Assembly (NCBI RefSeq): GCF_022180365.1
Contig: NZ_BQKV01000108.1
Span: 1 to 38,368 of the forward strand
DNA from: Faecalibacterium gallinarum
GTDB taxonomy: Bacteria; Bacillota; Clostridia; Oscillospirales; Ruminococcaceae
Direction of reading: 5' to 3'
Length of the DNA: 38,368 nucleotides
Position 1 is the first letter of the stretch. Each line of letters opens with the position of its first letter. The notes beneath the pieces were generated by a model. That model did not search any database. It was not told the origin of the DNA and saw only the letters and a list, made by a program, of their open reading frames with translations. Positions 16,854 to 25,556 of this stretch are shown piece after piece. The translations under genes were made by a program, and so were the position numbers.

Positions 16854-18224
16854 ATGAAACGAGAAAATTTCAGTTCACGGCTGGGATTCATCCTGGTCAG
16901 TGCAGGCTGTGCCATCGGCATCGGCAATGTCTGGAAATTCCCCTGGATGGCCGGTTCCAACGGCGGCGGCGTTTTTGTGCTGTTTTACCTGCTGTTCCTA
17001 ATCATTATGGGTGTGCCCGTACTGACCATGGAGCTGGCGGTGGGTCGGGCCAGCCGCAAGAGTGCGGTGCTGGGCTATAAGGCACTGGAGCCCCAGGGGA
17101 GCAAATGGCACATTCATGGCTGGTTCTGTGTCATCGGCTGCTGCCTTCTGATGATGTACTACACCACCGTGGCCGGCTGGATGCTGGACTACTTCTACAA
17201 GTTCGCCACCGGCGCCTTTGAGGGAATGAGCAATGAGGCCATCGACGGCGTGTTCAGCGCTATGCTGGCCAGTCCCAGCGAGATGGGCATATTCATGGTG
17301 ATCATCGTTTTGGCGGGCTTCCTGGTCTGCTCCTTCGGCCTGCAGAAGGGCCTGGAGCGGATCTCCAAGTGGATGATGCTGGCTCTGCTGGCCCTGATCG
17401 TGGTTCTGGCGGTCAACAGCATCCTGCTGGACGGCGGCGCCGAGGGTCTGAAGTTCTATCTGCTGCCTGACCTTGATCGTGCCCTCGAGGTGGGCCTGGG
17501 TAACGTGATCACCGCCGCCATGAACCAGTCCTTCTTCACCCTGAGCCTGGGCATTGCGGCCATGGAGATCTTCGGCAGCTACATGAGCAAAGATCACACC
17601 CTGCCCGGCGAGGCAGTTCGGATCTGCGCGCTGGACACCTTTGTGGCTTTGATGAGCGGTCTGATCATCTTCCCCGCCTGCTTCGCCTTCGGCGTGCAGC
17701 CGGACGCAGGCCCCTCTCTGATTTTCATGACCCTGCCCCGCGTCTTTGTCAACATGGCTGGCGGCCGGCTGTGGGGCGCCCTGTTCTTCCTGTTCATGAC
17801 CTTTGCCAGCTTTACCACCGTTCTGGCGGTCTTTGAGAACATCATGGCCAGCTGCATCGACAACTTTGGCTGGAGCCGCAAGAAGGCCACGGTCCTCTGC
17901 TGCATCTTCATCCTGCTGACCAGTCTGCCCTGCGTGCTGGGTTATAACCTGTGGTACTTCTCGCTGCCGCTGCCCAACGCGCCTGCCGGCGGCCAGATCC
18001 TGGACATCGAGGATTTCCTGGTTTCCAACCTGCTGCTGCCCCTGGGCAGCCTGGTCTACCTGCTGTTCTGCGTCAGCAAGTGGGGCTGGGGCTACGACAA
18101 GTACCTGGCCGAGGCCAACACCGGCGAGGGCCTCAAGCTGCCCGGCTCGGTCTGGCTCAAGCGCTATCTGCGCTATGTGCTGCCCGTGCTGATTCTGGTG
18201 ATCCTGATTCAGGGCCTGTTCTAA
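16854..18224 (+). CDS. Sodium-dependent transporter, NSS (SNF) family
   Basis: A 456 aa membrane protein with about 11-12 helices of the neurotransmitter:sodium symporter family, which in bacteria takes up amino acids with sodium (LeuT, MhsT, TnaT). The helix 1 motif [20 protein letters not shown] (about 16-35) carries the unwound sodium and substrate site; [12 protein letters not shown] follows. The ATG at 16854 is preceded by GAGGAGG; a longer GTG reading at 16812 is not needed. It is probably co-transcribed with the ABC genes, so one unit holds two kinds of amino acid uptake. The substrate cannot be read from sequence. Confidence 0.92.
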   Translation: MKRENFSSRLGFILVSAGCAIGIGNVWKFPWMAGSNGGGVFVLFYLLFLIIMGVPVLTMELAVGRASRKSAVLGYKALEPQGSKWHIHGWFCVIGCCLLMMYYTTVAGWMLDYFYKFATGAFEGMSNEAIDGVFSAMLASPSEMGIFMVIIVLAGFLVCSFGLQKGLERISKWMMLALLALIVVLAVNSILLDGGAEGLKFYLLPDLDRALEVGLGNVITAAMNQSFFTLSLGIAAMEIFGSYMSKDHTLPGEAVRICALDTFVALMSGLIIFPACFAFGVQPDAGPSLIFMTLPRVFVNMAGGRLWGALFFLFMTFASFTTVLAVFENIMASCIDNFGWSRKKATVLCCIFILLTSLPCVLGYNLWYFSLPLPNAPAGGQILDIEDFLVSNLLLPLGSLVYLLFCVSKWGWGYDKYLAEANTGEGLKLPGSVWLKRYLRYVLPVLILVILIQGLF

Positions 18225-18237
18225 ATCCTGCCTTTGA

Positions 18238-18272
18238 GGGCCGCTTCTCCTGACGGAGGGGCGGCCCTTTTT
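18238..18272 (+). terminator. Terminator after the NSS transporter gene
   Basis: GGGCCGCTTCTCC / GGAGGGGCGGCCC (18238-18267), followed by five T. Confidence 0.85.
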
Positions 18273-18347
18273 CTGTTTGTCCTTCTGTCGCAGCGGGTCA
18301 AAAGTACGACTAAGTCACATGAGAACGCAAATTAATCCCCTTAAATA

Positions 18348-18376
18348 TGGACAAACTATGTCCAAAATGGTAGAAT
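18348..18376 (+). promoter_or_regulatory. Promoter and overlapping operator of the purine permease
   Basis: TGGACA (18348-18353), 17 nt, TAGAAT (18371-18376). TGGACA-N5-TGTCCA (18348-18364) is a perfect inverted repeat that covers the -35 box, so a repressor site is likely. I see none of the purine riboswitch core sequences. Confidence 0.6.
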
Positions 18377-18396
18377 GGCCTTTGTGATTCATGGCA

Positions 18397-18425
18397 TTTC
18401 GCCCGGTCCGACGGGCTGAGCGAAA
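18397..18425 (+). promoter_or_regulatory. Leader hairpin of the purine permease
   Basis: TTTCGC (18397-18402) pairs with GCGAAA (18420-18425), with an inner CCG/CGG pairing. It lies in the 5' leader; no known riboswitch motif is seen. Confidence 0.4.
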
Positions 18426-18453
18426 CAATCATTCAGTCAAATAGGAGGAATTT

Positions 18454-19825
18454 CATGCTCGAACAAGTTTTCAAGCTGCGGGAAAACCACACCAATGCCA
18501 AAACTGAGATCATGGCAGGCATCACCACCTTCATGACCATGGCCTATATTCTTGCGGTCAACCCCAGCATTCTTTCTGCCACCGGAATGGACGCCAACGC
18601 CATCCTGATCGCCACTTCCCTGTCCGCCTTCATCGGCACCGCCCTGATGGCCCTGCTGGCGAACTATCCCTTTGCCCTGGCCCCCGGCATGGGCCTGAAC
18701 GCCTACTTCGCCTACACCGTAGTGCTGGAGATGGGCTACTCCTGGCAGCTGGCCCTGATGGCCGTCTTTGCGGAGGGCATCATCTTCATTCTGCTGTCCC
18801 TGACCCACGTGCGGGAGGCTATCTTCAACGCCATCCCCGCAACCCTCAAATCCGCCGTCAGCGTGGGCATCGGCCTCTTCATCGCCTTTGTGGGCCTGCA
18901 GAACGCCAAGCTGATCGTCAACAGCGACTCTACCCTGCTGACCTACCAGAGCTTTAAGGGCGAGACCTTCCACAGCGTGGGCATCGGCGCCATCCTGGCT
19001 CTGATCGGCGTGCTGATCATCGCCGTGATGCTGGTGAAGCGGGTCAAGGGCGCCATTCTCTATGGCATCCTGATCACCTGGATTCTGGGCATGATCTGCG
19101 AGCTGTGCGGCCTCTATGTCCCCGATGCAGCCGCCGGGATGTATTCGGTCATCCCCACCTCTTTTGTCAGCTTCGACTTCTCCGCCCTGGGCCAGACCTT
19201 CGGCCAGGTGTTCAAGGTGGATTTCACCGGCTTGAACCTGCTGGACTTCTTCGCCGTGATGTTCGCCTTCCTCTTTGTTGACCTGTTTGACACCCTGGGC
19301 ACCCTGATCGGCGTGGCCTCCAAGGCCGACATGCTGGACGAGGACGGCCGTCTGCCCCGGATCAAGGGCGCGCTGCTGGCCGACGCCATCGCCACCAGCG
19401 TGGGCGCTCTGCTGGGCACTTCCACCACCACCACCTACGTGGAGAGCGCTTCCGGCGTGACCGAGGGCGGCCGCACCGGCCTGACCGCCATGACCACCGG
19501 CGTTCTCTTCCTGCTGGCGGTGATCTTCAGCCCCCTGTTCCTGACCATCCCCTCCTTCGCCACCGCTCCGGCCCTGATCGTTGTGGGCTTCTATATGCTG
19601 GGCGCTGTGGCCAAGATCGACTTTAACAACCTGTCGGACGGCATCCCCGCCTTCCTGACCATCGTTGCCATGCCTCTGGCTTACAGCATCTCCGAGGGTA
19701 TCGCCATCGGCGTTATCTCCTGGACTCTGCTCAACCTCCTCACCGGCAAGGCCCGTGAGAAGAAGATCAGCCCCCTGATGTATGTGCTGACCGTCCTGTT
19801 CATCCTCAAGTACGTGCTGCTGTAA
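18454..19825 (+). CDS. NCS2-family purine permease (AzgA/PbuG-like)
   Basis: The ATG lies at about 18454-18456, preceded by AGGAGG. The product is a 456 aa membrane protein with about 13 helices, matching the AzgA-type branch of nucleobase/cation symporters that import guanine, hypoxanthine or adenine by proton symport. Diagnostic segments are AGITTFMTMAYILAVNP (about 24-40), ANYPFALAPGMGLNAYFAY (about 69-87) and LFDTLGTLIGVASKADML (about 275-292), with TSTTTTYVESASGVTEGGRTG near 326. It is a single-gene unit with its own promoter and terminator. The exact base transported is uncertain. Confidence 0.92.
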
Positions 19826-19846
19826 AACAGCCCCAAAACAACGCAG

Positions 19847-19885
19847 AAGGACCTCCCCCACCGCTTGGTGGGAGAGGTCCTTTTT
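19847..19885 (+). terminator. Terminator of the purine permease gene
   Basis: AAGGACCTCCCCCACC (19847-19862) pairs with GGTGGGAGAGGTCCTT (19867-19882, one bulge), followed by a T run on the plus strand. It also lies just past the end of the minus-strand small membrane protein gene. Confidence 0.85.
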
Positions 19886-19894
19886 GTCTTTGCG

Positions 19895-20218
19895 TCAGCC
19901 GCCGAACAGCCCGAAAAAGGGGATATGGTTGACCCCCAGAAAAAGGAACAGGGCGATCAGCCCGAACAAAACGGCGATCAGGATATCCAGCTGATGCACC
20001 GTCAGGGGGAAATGGTCATAGATCTTCTCTTTCGGGTTTTTGAAGTTGGGATCACCGTTGTTCAAAAAGCTCCGCTTTTCGTCCTGGACGGCAGTCCGCT
20101 GAGCCTCTAGCTCGACCTGTTCCCGGGCCAGCTCCGCTTCCCGGGCAGCCAGAGCAGCCTCACGGGCGGCCAGCTCGGCCTCTCGCTGAGCGGTGGATTT
20201 GGTCGGTTCTTCCGACAT
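19895..20218 (-). CDS. Small coiled-coil membrane protein of unknown function
   Basis: A 107 aa protein that I do not recognise. Residues about 8-48 are an Ala/Glu/Arg-rich helix with repeats of the type AAREAALAAREAELA, which should form a coiled coil or a long single helix. One hydrophobic segment (DILIAVLFGLIALFLFLGV, about 77-95) should cross the membrane near the C terminus, followed by a short Gly/Phe-rich tail. It looks like a tail-anchored protein with the helix in the cytoplasm. I chose the second ATG (20218) because the first is only 2 nt from the AGGGA site. It has its own promoter and sits between a purine permease and a sugar importer with no clear link to either. Confidence 0.72.
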   Translation of the reverse strand: MSEEPTKSTAQREAELAAREAALAAREAELAREQVELEAQRTAVQDEKRSFLNNGDPNFKNPKEKIYDHFPLTVHQLDILIAVLFGLIALFLFLGVNHIPFFGLFGG

Positions 20219-20265
20219 TCGCATTCCCTCCTTGCGTGTATATAAGACGAACCTTGTTTTCTTGT

Positions 20266-20294
20266 ATTATAACGGAAACCCCGCCCCGGCACAA
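20266..20294 (-). promoter_or_regulatory. Promoter of the small coiled-coil membrane protein
   Basis: On the minus strand TTGTGC (20289-20294) and TATAAT (20266-20271) are 17 nt apart. Confidence 0.65.
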
Positions 20295-20309
20295 GGGCAC
20301 ACCCGGCGC

Positions 20310-20346
20310 AAAAAAGGGCCGCCCGCCAAAAACGGCGGGCGGCCCC
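20310..20346 (-). terminator. Terminator of the mglBAC-like operon
   Basis: On the minus strand GGGCCGCCCGCC / GGCGGGCGGCCC (20316-20344) is followed by a run of six T. It ends the sugar transporter operon. Confidence 0.88.
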
Positions 20347-20366
20347 AACTGCCGGGAAAAACGAAA

Positions 20367-21383
20367 TTACTTCTTGGCCAGGTACTTGCGGATATCGATG
20401 GCCACGGCCACGATGATAACCAGACCCTGGACAATGTAGGTGTAAGAAGAGTTGACGTTCATGAACTGCAGAGCAACCTTCATCAGCTCGAAGACCAGAA
20501 CGCCCACCAGAACACCGGGAACAGTACCCACGCCGCCGGTGGTGGAAACGCCGCCGGTGGTGGAAACGCCGCCGATGGTGCAGGCCGCGATGGCGTCCAG
20601 CTCGTAGCTCATAGCGGTGTTGACGGAAGCGCCGCCGGACTTGGCAGCCAGCAGGCAGCCGGCCAGGCCGAACATGCAGGAAGCCAGGACGTAGATGCGG
20701 ATCTTGGTGGCTGCGACGTTGACACCGGCGACCTCAGCAGCGGACTCGTTGCCGCCGATGGCGTACATGTACTTGCCGTGACGGGTCTTGTTGTAGAGGA
20801 ACCAGAAGCCAACGGCCACGATCAGGGAGACCCAGATCAGCAGGGGGATCCCCAGGAAGTTGTCGATGGCGATGGAGGTGAAGCTCTTGTCCAGAGAGCC
20901 GATGGGGGTACCGCCGGTGTAGACCAGGCAGATACCGTAGACCACCTGCTGCATGCCCAGAGTTGCGATGAAGGGCTGCACCCGCAGGAAGGAGACCACC
21001 AGGCCGTTGCACAGGCCGATGACGGCGCAGATGGCGATGACCAGAACGAACACCAGCCAGGTGGGCAGGGTGGCCATATCCGGATAGAACTTGCCGGCGG
21101 CACCGGTGGTCTGGGCGAAGATACAGGCCAGGCAGGCGGCGAAACCTGCGGTACGGCCGGCGGACAGATCGTTACCGGTGGTAATCAGGCAGCCGGAAAT
21201 GCCCAGAGCGATGATGTAACGGATGGAAACGTTCTTGAACAGGTTGACGATGTTGTTCCAGGAGAAGAAGTTGGGGTGGATGATCCCGACGATGAGGGAC
21301 ACCAGCAGCATCATAACGATAATGGCGTTGTTGCCGAGCCATTTGCCCACGGCCTTGCCATTCAATTTTTTGGTAGCTTCCAC
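20367..21383 (-). CDS. Sugar ABC transporter permease (MglC/RbsC family)
   Basis: A 338 aa permease with about nine or ten helices of the ribose/galactose (CUT2) class. It has a GTG start with AAGGAGG before it. Conserved segments are GISGCLITTGNDLSAGRTAGF near 55-75 (in part), GLCNGLVVSFLRVQPFIATLGM near 130, and NESAAEVAGVNVAATKIRIYVLA near 205. The CUT2 motif near residue 275 is normally IGGxSxxGGxGT, but here reads IGGVSTTGGVSTTGGVGT, one six-residue unit longer, caused by an 18-bp tandem repeat in the DNA. It is last in the operon, 19 nt after the ATPase gene. Confidence 0.92.
   Translation of the reverse strand: MEATKKLNGKAVGKWLGNNAIIVMMLLVSLIVGIIHPNFFSWNNIVNLFKNVSIRYIIALGISGCLITTGNDLSAGRTAGFAACLACIFAQTTGAAGKFYPDMATLPTWLVFVLVIAICAVIGLCNGLVVSFLRVQPFIATLGMQQVVYGICLVYTGGTPIGSLDKSFTSIAIDNFLGIPLLIWVSLIVAVGFWFLYNKTRHGKYMYAIGGNESAAEVAGVNVAATKIRIYVLASCMFGLAGCLLAAKSGGASVNTAMSYELDAIAACTIGGVSTTGGVSTTGGVGTVPGVLVGVLVFELMKVALQFMNVNSSYTYIVQGLVIIVAVAIDIRKYLAKK
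20531..20566. repeat. 18-bp perfect tandem repeat inside the MglC-like gene
   Basis: CGCCGCCGGTGGTGGAAA occurs twice in a row at 20531-20548 and 20549-20566, followed by a near copy of the first half. It is in frame and adds the residues GGVSTT to the conserved glycine-rich permease loop. Confidence 0.9.
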
Positions 21384-21402
21384 GATTCGACAGCCTCCTT
21401 AT

Positions 21403-22944
21403 TTACTGATTGGCCGCAGCCGTTGTGGGCGCGGTTTCGAACTGGGTGGCCAGGGCCATAATATTTTCCTGGGTGGCCTCCTTGCCATCGATAAAGCCGG
21501 TGATCCGGCCGTCGCACATGACCATGACCCGGTTGGACATGCCGATGATCTCGCTCATTTCGGAGGAGATCATGATGATGCTCTTGCCCTGTTTGGCCAG
21601 GTCTGCGATGATGCAGTAGATCTCATACTTGGCGCCGACGTCGATGCCGCGGGTGGGCTCGTCCAGGATCAGGATATCCGGGTTGTTGGCCAGCCAGCGG
21701 GCGATCAGAACCTTCTGCTGGTTGCCGCCGGACAGGCTCTTGATCTGAGTCCGGGGGCTGGGCACCTTGATGGCCATCTTTTCCTTGTTGCTCTGGACTA
21801 GATCCAGGATCTTCTTGTTGTCCAGCATGATGGGGCCCTTGCGCAGGGAGTCCAGCGAGGCGATGGAAATGTTATCCGCCACGCTCAGAACACCCAGGAT
21901 GCCGGTGGCCCGGCGATCCTCGGTCAGCAGAGCCACGCTCTTGCGGATGGCGTCCCGGGGCTGTTTGATCTCAACGGGCTGGCCCTTGATAGAAACCTGG
22001 CCGGAGGTGTGCATCCGCAGGCCGAAGATGCCTTCCATCAGCTCGGTACGCTGTGCACCCACCAGGCCCGCCACGCCCAGAATCTCGCCCTTGTGGAGCT
22101 CAAAGCTGCAATGACGGAAGCTGCGGGGGTTGATGGAGGTGAAATCCTCCACCTTCAGAACCACCTCGTTGGAGGGGACGTTCTGGAGGGGCGGATAGAG
22201 GTTGGACAGCTCGCGGCCCACCATCTTGGCGATGATCTCTTCCTTGGTCATATCGGCCACGTTCCACTTGCCGATGTACTGGCCGTCCCGCATGATGGTG
22301 ACTTCGTCGGCGATCACCTTGATTTCGTCCATCTTGTGGCTGATATAAACCAGGGAGACGCCCTGGCCCTTCAGCTCGTTCATGATGCGGAAGAGGGACT
22401 GAACCTCGTTCTCGGTCAGAGAGGAGGTGGGCTCGTCCAGGATCAGCACCTTACAGTCGGCCGAAACCGCCTTGGCGATCTCCACCATCTGCATCTGTGC
22501 AATGCTCAAAGAGCCCAGCTTGGCCCGAGGATCGATGTCCAGCTTCAGCTTTTTCAAAAGAGCCTCGGTGTCCTTGTACATTTTGGCGTGGTCCACAGTG
22601 GTGACAACGCCGTATTTCTTGGTGGGGTAGCGGCCCAGCCAGATGTTTTCGGCCACGGTACGGGCCGGTATGGGCTGCAGCTCCTGATGCACCATGGCAA
22701 TGCCACGGTTCAATGCATCCAGGGGGGTGGGGATGTTGACCTTCTGCCCTTCGTATTCGATCTCGCCTTCGTCCATCTTATAAATGCCGAACATGCATTT
22801 CATCAGGGTGGACTTGCCGGCGCCGTTTTCGCCCATGAGGGCCATGACTTTGCCGGGGCGGAGCTCCAGCCGGGCATGGTCCAGCGCTTTTACGCCCGGG
22901 AAGGTTTTGACCACGTCTTTCATGACCAGACGGTATTCTGACAT
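21403..22944 (-). CDS. Sugar ABC transporter ATPase, double-domain (MglA/RbsA family)
   Basis: A 513 aa CUT2-type ATPase with two ABC domains. The first has Walker A GENGAGKST (about 37-45), signature LSIAQMQ and Walker B VLILDEPTSSL. The second (from about 260) has signature LSGGNQQKV and Walker B ILILDEPTRGIDVG, with a degenerate Walker A (GVAGLVGAQRTEL), which is normal for RbsA/MglA. It works with the MglC-like permease and the MglB-like binding protein for energy-driven sugar uptake. AGGAGG lies upstream of the ATG. The gap to the upstream binding-protein gene carries a strong hairpin. Confidence 0.95.
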   Translation of the reverse strand: MSEYRLVMKDVVKTFPGVKALDHARLELRPGKVMALMGENGAGKSTLMKCMFGIYKMDEGEIEYEGQKVNIPTPLDALNRGIAMVHQELQPIPARTVAENIWLGRYPTKKYGVVTTVDHAKMYKDTEALLKKLKLDIDPRAKLGSLSIAQMQMVEIAKAVSADCKVLILDEPTSSLTENEVQSLFRIMNELKGQGVSLVYISHKMDEIKVIADEVTIMRDGQYIGKWNVADMTKEEIIAKMVGRELSNLYPPLQNVPSNEVVLKVEDFTSINPRSFRHCSFELHKGEILGVAGLVGAQRTELMEGIFGLRMHTSGQVSIKGQPVEIKQPRDAIRKSVALLTEDRRATGILGVLSVADNISIASLDSLRKGPIMLDNKKILDLVQSNKEKMAIKVPSPRTQIKSLSGGNQQKVLIARWLANNPDILILDEPTRGIDVGAKYEIYCIIADLAKQGKSIIMISSEMSEIIGMSNRVMVMCDGRITGFIDGKEATQENIMALATQFETAPTTAAANQ

Positions 22945-23002
22945 TCCGTAGAGCCTCCTTTTTTCAGGTTAATTTTGGCGCGCCGTTGTCAGCGGCAAGA
23001 AA

Positions 23003-23040
23003 ATGCGTGCGCAGAGAAGCAGCTTCTCGCACGCACGCAT
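23003..23040 (-). terminator. Intra-operon hairpin between the mglB-like and mglA-like genes
   Basis: ATGCGTGCG... pairs with ...CACGCACGCAT (23003-23040), and on the minus strand the stem is followed by TTTTCTTG. It should reduce read-through from the binding-protein gene into the ATPase gene or protect the 3' end of the first message. Confidence 0.75.
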
Positions 23041-23115
23041 CCCTTTATATTCTTAACAACGGAAAAACGCCGTCAGAATCAACTGCGCACCTTGCAACTG
23101 CAGTTACTCTATTTC

Positions 23116-24156
23116 TTAGAGGTAGTTTGCAGCGTTCTCGGGGGTAACCTTGACGTAGTCGACCCAGTAGTACTGCTCGACGGGCTGGCCCTCGACGTAC
23201 AGCTTGGTGGCCTCGGCAGCGGCGGTAGCCTGGTTCACATCGTCGTTCAGGACGGTGCCGGTCAGACGGCCGTCGATGACAGCCTGGACAGCCTCGGCCA
23301 GAGCGTCAACGCCCACCAGGTAGATGTCCTTGCCGACGGTGCGGCCAGCCTGCTCGATGGACTGCAGAGCGCCCATAGCCATAGCGTCGTTGTTGCAGAA
23401 GACAACCTCGATCTGGTCGCCGTACTGTGCCAGAGCGTTGGCCACGTCCTGCTGAGCCAGAGTCTGGTCCCAGTTGTCCAGGTACTCGTACAGGCACTCG
23501 ACTTCCATGCCGGCATCGGTCAGAGCCTTGATGGAGTACTCGGTGCGGTACTGAGCGTCGATGTTCTCGGGGTCACCCTTGCACATAATGTAAGTAACCT
23601 TGCCGTCGCCGTTCAGGTCGCCCTTGGTCTCGGTCTCGAGGATCAGCTCGCCCTGGTAGGTACCAGACTGACGAGCGTCGGCGCCGACGTAGCAGCACTT
23701 CTCGGGATAGCTGTCCAGAACTTCCTTGGCGGGCTCACGGTTGATGAAGACGATGGGAGTACCGGAGGGAGAGATGGTGTCCACAATGGTCTGGGCCGAA
23801 GTGGTCTGAACGGGGTTGATGACCAAGACGTCCACACCCTGCTGCAGGAAGGTGTTGATCTGCTCGGTCTGGGTGTTCTGGTCGTTCTTGCCGTCCACGA
23901 TGGTGACGTTGTAGCCCATGTCCTTCAGGTACTCGTCCAGATCGGTGCGGTACAGGGTCATGAAGTTATCAGCGAACTGATAGATGCAGACACCGATGTT
24001 GGCGCTGCCGGAAGCGGCAGCATTGGTAGAAGCTGCGGTGGAAGCCGCAGTGGAAGCCGCGGTGGAGCTGGAAGAGCTGCCGCAGGCAGTCAGAGCTGCA
24101 GATGCGCCGACCACAGCAGAAGCCTTCAGGAAGTCGCGGCGAGAAATCATTTTCAT
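23116..24156 (-). CDS. Galactose/glucose-type sugar-binding lipoprotein (MglB family)
   Basis: A 346 aa binding protein of the periplasmic binding protein type I fold. The signal peptide has a Tat-like SRRDFLK (5-11) and lipobox ALTAC with Cys25, then a Ser/Thr/Ala linker to about 50. The mature protein follows the normal family order: NIGVCIYQFADNF, INPVQT near 113, the calcium loop DLNGDGKVTY (180-189, as in E. coli MglB), FCNNDAMAMGA and VGVDALAEAV near 281. Calcium binding is known for MglB and inferred here. The likely ligand is galactose, glucose or a related pyranose; the glucuronate genes next to it make a glucuronide or uronate possible. It is first in its operon, with AAGGAG before the ATG. 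Confidence 0.92.
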   Translation of the reverse strand: MKMISRRDFLKASAVVGASAALTACGSSSSSTAASTAASTAASTNAAASGSANIGVCIYQFADNFMTLYRTDLDEYLKDMGYNVTIVDGKNDQNTQTEQINTFLQQGVDVLVINPVQTTSAQTIVDTISPSGTPIVFINREPAKEVLDSYPEKCCYVGADARQSGTYQGELILETETKGDLNGDGKVTYIMCKGDPENIDAQYRTEYSIKALTDAGMEVECLYEYLDNWDQTLAQQDVANALAQYGDQIEVVFCNNDAMAMGALQSIEQAGRTVGKDIYLVGVDALAEAVQAVIDGRLTGTVLNDDVNQATAAAEATKLYVEGQPVEQYYWVDYVKVTPENAANYL

Positions 24157-24230
24157 AAAGCATTCTCCTTCATTCTAAATCAACTCAGAATTGGCAGACC
24201 CGTCACAGGGGATCTGCAATCACTATGGTT

Positions 24231-24260
24231 ATTATACCTTTGGTCTAAAACAGTCCGCAA
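24231..24260 (-). promoter_or_regulatory. Probable promoter of the mglBAC-like operon
   Basis: On the minus strand TTGCGG and TATAAT (24231-24236) lie 18 nt apart. The -35 match is weak. A sequence TGTAAACATATCCA, one mismatch from the usual catabolite (cre) pattern, is about 35 nt further upstream at 24294-24307. Confidence 0.5.
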
Positions 24261-24293
24261 GAGTAAAAACCTCCAAGAATAGGCATCGTATTT

Positions 24294-24307
24294 TGGATAT
24301 GTTTACA
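24294..24307 (-). promoter_or_regulatory. cre-like site upstream of the sugar importer
   Basis: TGTAAACATATCCA on the minus strand fits TGWAARCGNWWNCA except for A in place of the central G. This is a single weak match, so it is only suggestive of CcpA control. Confidence 0.3.
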
Positions 24308-24404
24308 TGTTTTTATTCATATTCCGCACAATTTTTACACAGTCAGCACAAAAATTCATTTTTTCGCAACAGATGTCCAAAATCAAGTCCATGGCTTTGG
24401 CGGC

Positions 24405-24436
24405 AAAAAAGACCGCCGGGGATTATCCCGGCGGTC
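24405..24436 (-). terminator. Terminator of the ROK kinase gene
   Basis: On the minus strand GACCGCCGGG / CCCGGCGGTC (24411-24436) with a five-base loop is followed by six T (24405-24410). Confidence 0.88.
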
Positions 24437-24463
24437 TTTCGTGTGCAAATTTCAACCAAAAAA

Positions 24464-25381
24464 TCAGGCGTTTTTCTCGGCCAGCAGGTAGCTGTACATA
24501 GCGCCCACCTGGTTGGCCTCGCTGCTGAACTGGCAGGCGACGATCTCAGGCCGGGGCAGGGTGGCACCCATGGGCCCGAAGGGGTGGTGCGCAATCAGGG
24601 TGTCATAGGCTTCCCGAATCTTCTCGATCAGGATGGGCTGTTTGCTGATGCCGCCGCCAATGGCCACTTTTTCCAGGTCCAGCAGGACGTTCAGGTTGTA
24701 GATCTGAACCGCCACCTTCTTGCTGAATGCGTCCAGAGTCTCCACGGCCTCGGTCTCCCCTTCCAGCACAGCGCCAAAGAAGATTCGGCCGTCCATGGGG
24801 GCATCAGGGGCCAGACCCTTCCGGGCCCGGTAGCCCGCCAGCAGGGCCGAGGTGCTGCACTCGTTGGCCATGACGCAGGCGGGGTTCTCCCAGTCGGAGG
24901 TATTGGTGTTGATAAAACTGAACTCGCCGGCGGTGCAGTCCCGGCCCCGCACCAGCTTGCCGTCCACGATCAGGCCGCCGCCTACGCCGGTGCCAATGAT
25001 AAACACCGAGGCATTCTTGCAGCCTTTCAGGGAACCCTGCCACAGTTCCGCCATGGCCGCGGCCTTGCCGTCGTTTTCCAGCCAGACTTTGCAACCGCAC
25101 TTCTCGGCCAGGCGGGGACCCACCGGGGTGCCGATGTTGTACAGCAGGGCGCCGCCGCCCCGGACCACACCGTTTTCCGCGTCGATGAAACCGGGCAGGC
25201 TGACAGCGATCCCCTCTACCTCGTCCTTGTGGGGGCGATAGATCTCCGCCATGGTCTCCAGAAAATGCTCCTGGTTGTCCATGGGGGTGGGCACCGAGCC
25301 CGCGCTGGTGCGGTTCATCTGTTCGTCCATGACGGAATATTTAATCTCGGTCCCGCCCACATCAAACACCATTACTTTCAT
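24464..25381 (-). CDS. ROK-family sugar kinase (function not assigned)
   Basis: A 305 aa protein of the ROK family without a DNA-binding domain, so a kinase and not a repressor. The N terminus VMVFDVGGTEIKYSVMD (about 3-19) is the ATP phosphate site; LENDGKAAAMAEL (about 120-132) holds the likely catalytic Asp; GTGVGGGLIVDGKLVRG follows. The CxCGxxGCxE zinc motif of classical ROK kinases is missing; the region instead reads NPACVMANECS. I chose the ATG at 25381, preceded by AGGAGGAGAC; a longer reading has no support. The substrate could be glucose, N-acetylmannosamine or another hexose. It lies between the sugar importer and the uronate genes. Confidence 0.88.
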   Translation of the reverse strand: MKVMVFDVGGTEIKYSVMDEQMNRTSAGSVPTPMDNQEHFLETMAEIYRPHKDEVEGIAVSLPGFIDAENGVVRGGGALLYNIGTPVGPRLAEKCGCKVWLENDGKAAAMAELWQGSLKGCKNASVFIIGTGVGGGLIVDGKLVRGRDCTAGEFSFINTNTSDWENPACVMANECSTSALLAGYRARKGLAPDAPMDGRIFFGAVLEGETEAVETLDAFSKKVAVQIYNLNVLLDLEKVAIGGGISKQPILIEKIREAYDTLIAHHPFGPMGATLPRPEIVACQFSSEANQVGAMYSYLLAEKNA

Positions 25382-25433
25382 TGGATGTCTCCTCCTTTGA
25401 TTGGGTCTGTACTCCCTTTTTTCAACTGAATCT

Positions 25434-25462
25434 ATTATTACAGAGAATTCTGCCGGTGTAAA
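25434..25462 (-). promoter_or_regulatory. Promoter of the ROK kinase gene
   Basis: On the minus strand TTTACA (25457-25462), 17 nt, AATAAT (25434-25439). Confidence 0.6.
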
Positions 25463-25481
25463 GATTCCCTTTTCGTAAAAA

Positions 25482-25526
25482 AACACAAAAAACGCCCCGC
25501 GCGGCGGCAGAGCGCAGCGCGGGGCG
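25482..25526 (-). terminator. Terminator of the uxuAB operon
   Basis: On the minus strand CGCCCCGCGC / GCGCGGGGCG (25493-25526) is followed by a T-rich tail at 25482-25492. Confidence 0.88.
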
Positions 25527-25556
25527 AAATCCTGTGATTTTTAATTTAGGAGGCGA

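Noticed and set aside
18377-18453. Purine riboswitch before the purine permease
   Set aside because: The conserved core segments of the purine aptamer are not found; only a simple hairpin is seen.
18437-19861. 474-codon open frame on the minus strand opposite the purine permease
   Set aside because: Gln/His/Gly-rich antisense shadow; the plus-strand frame has membrane helices and NCS2 motifs.
23116-24156. Permutation in the MglB-type binding protein
   Set aside because: The order INPVQT, calcium loop, NND, GVDA is the normal one.
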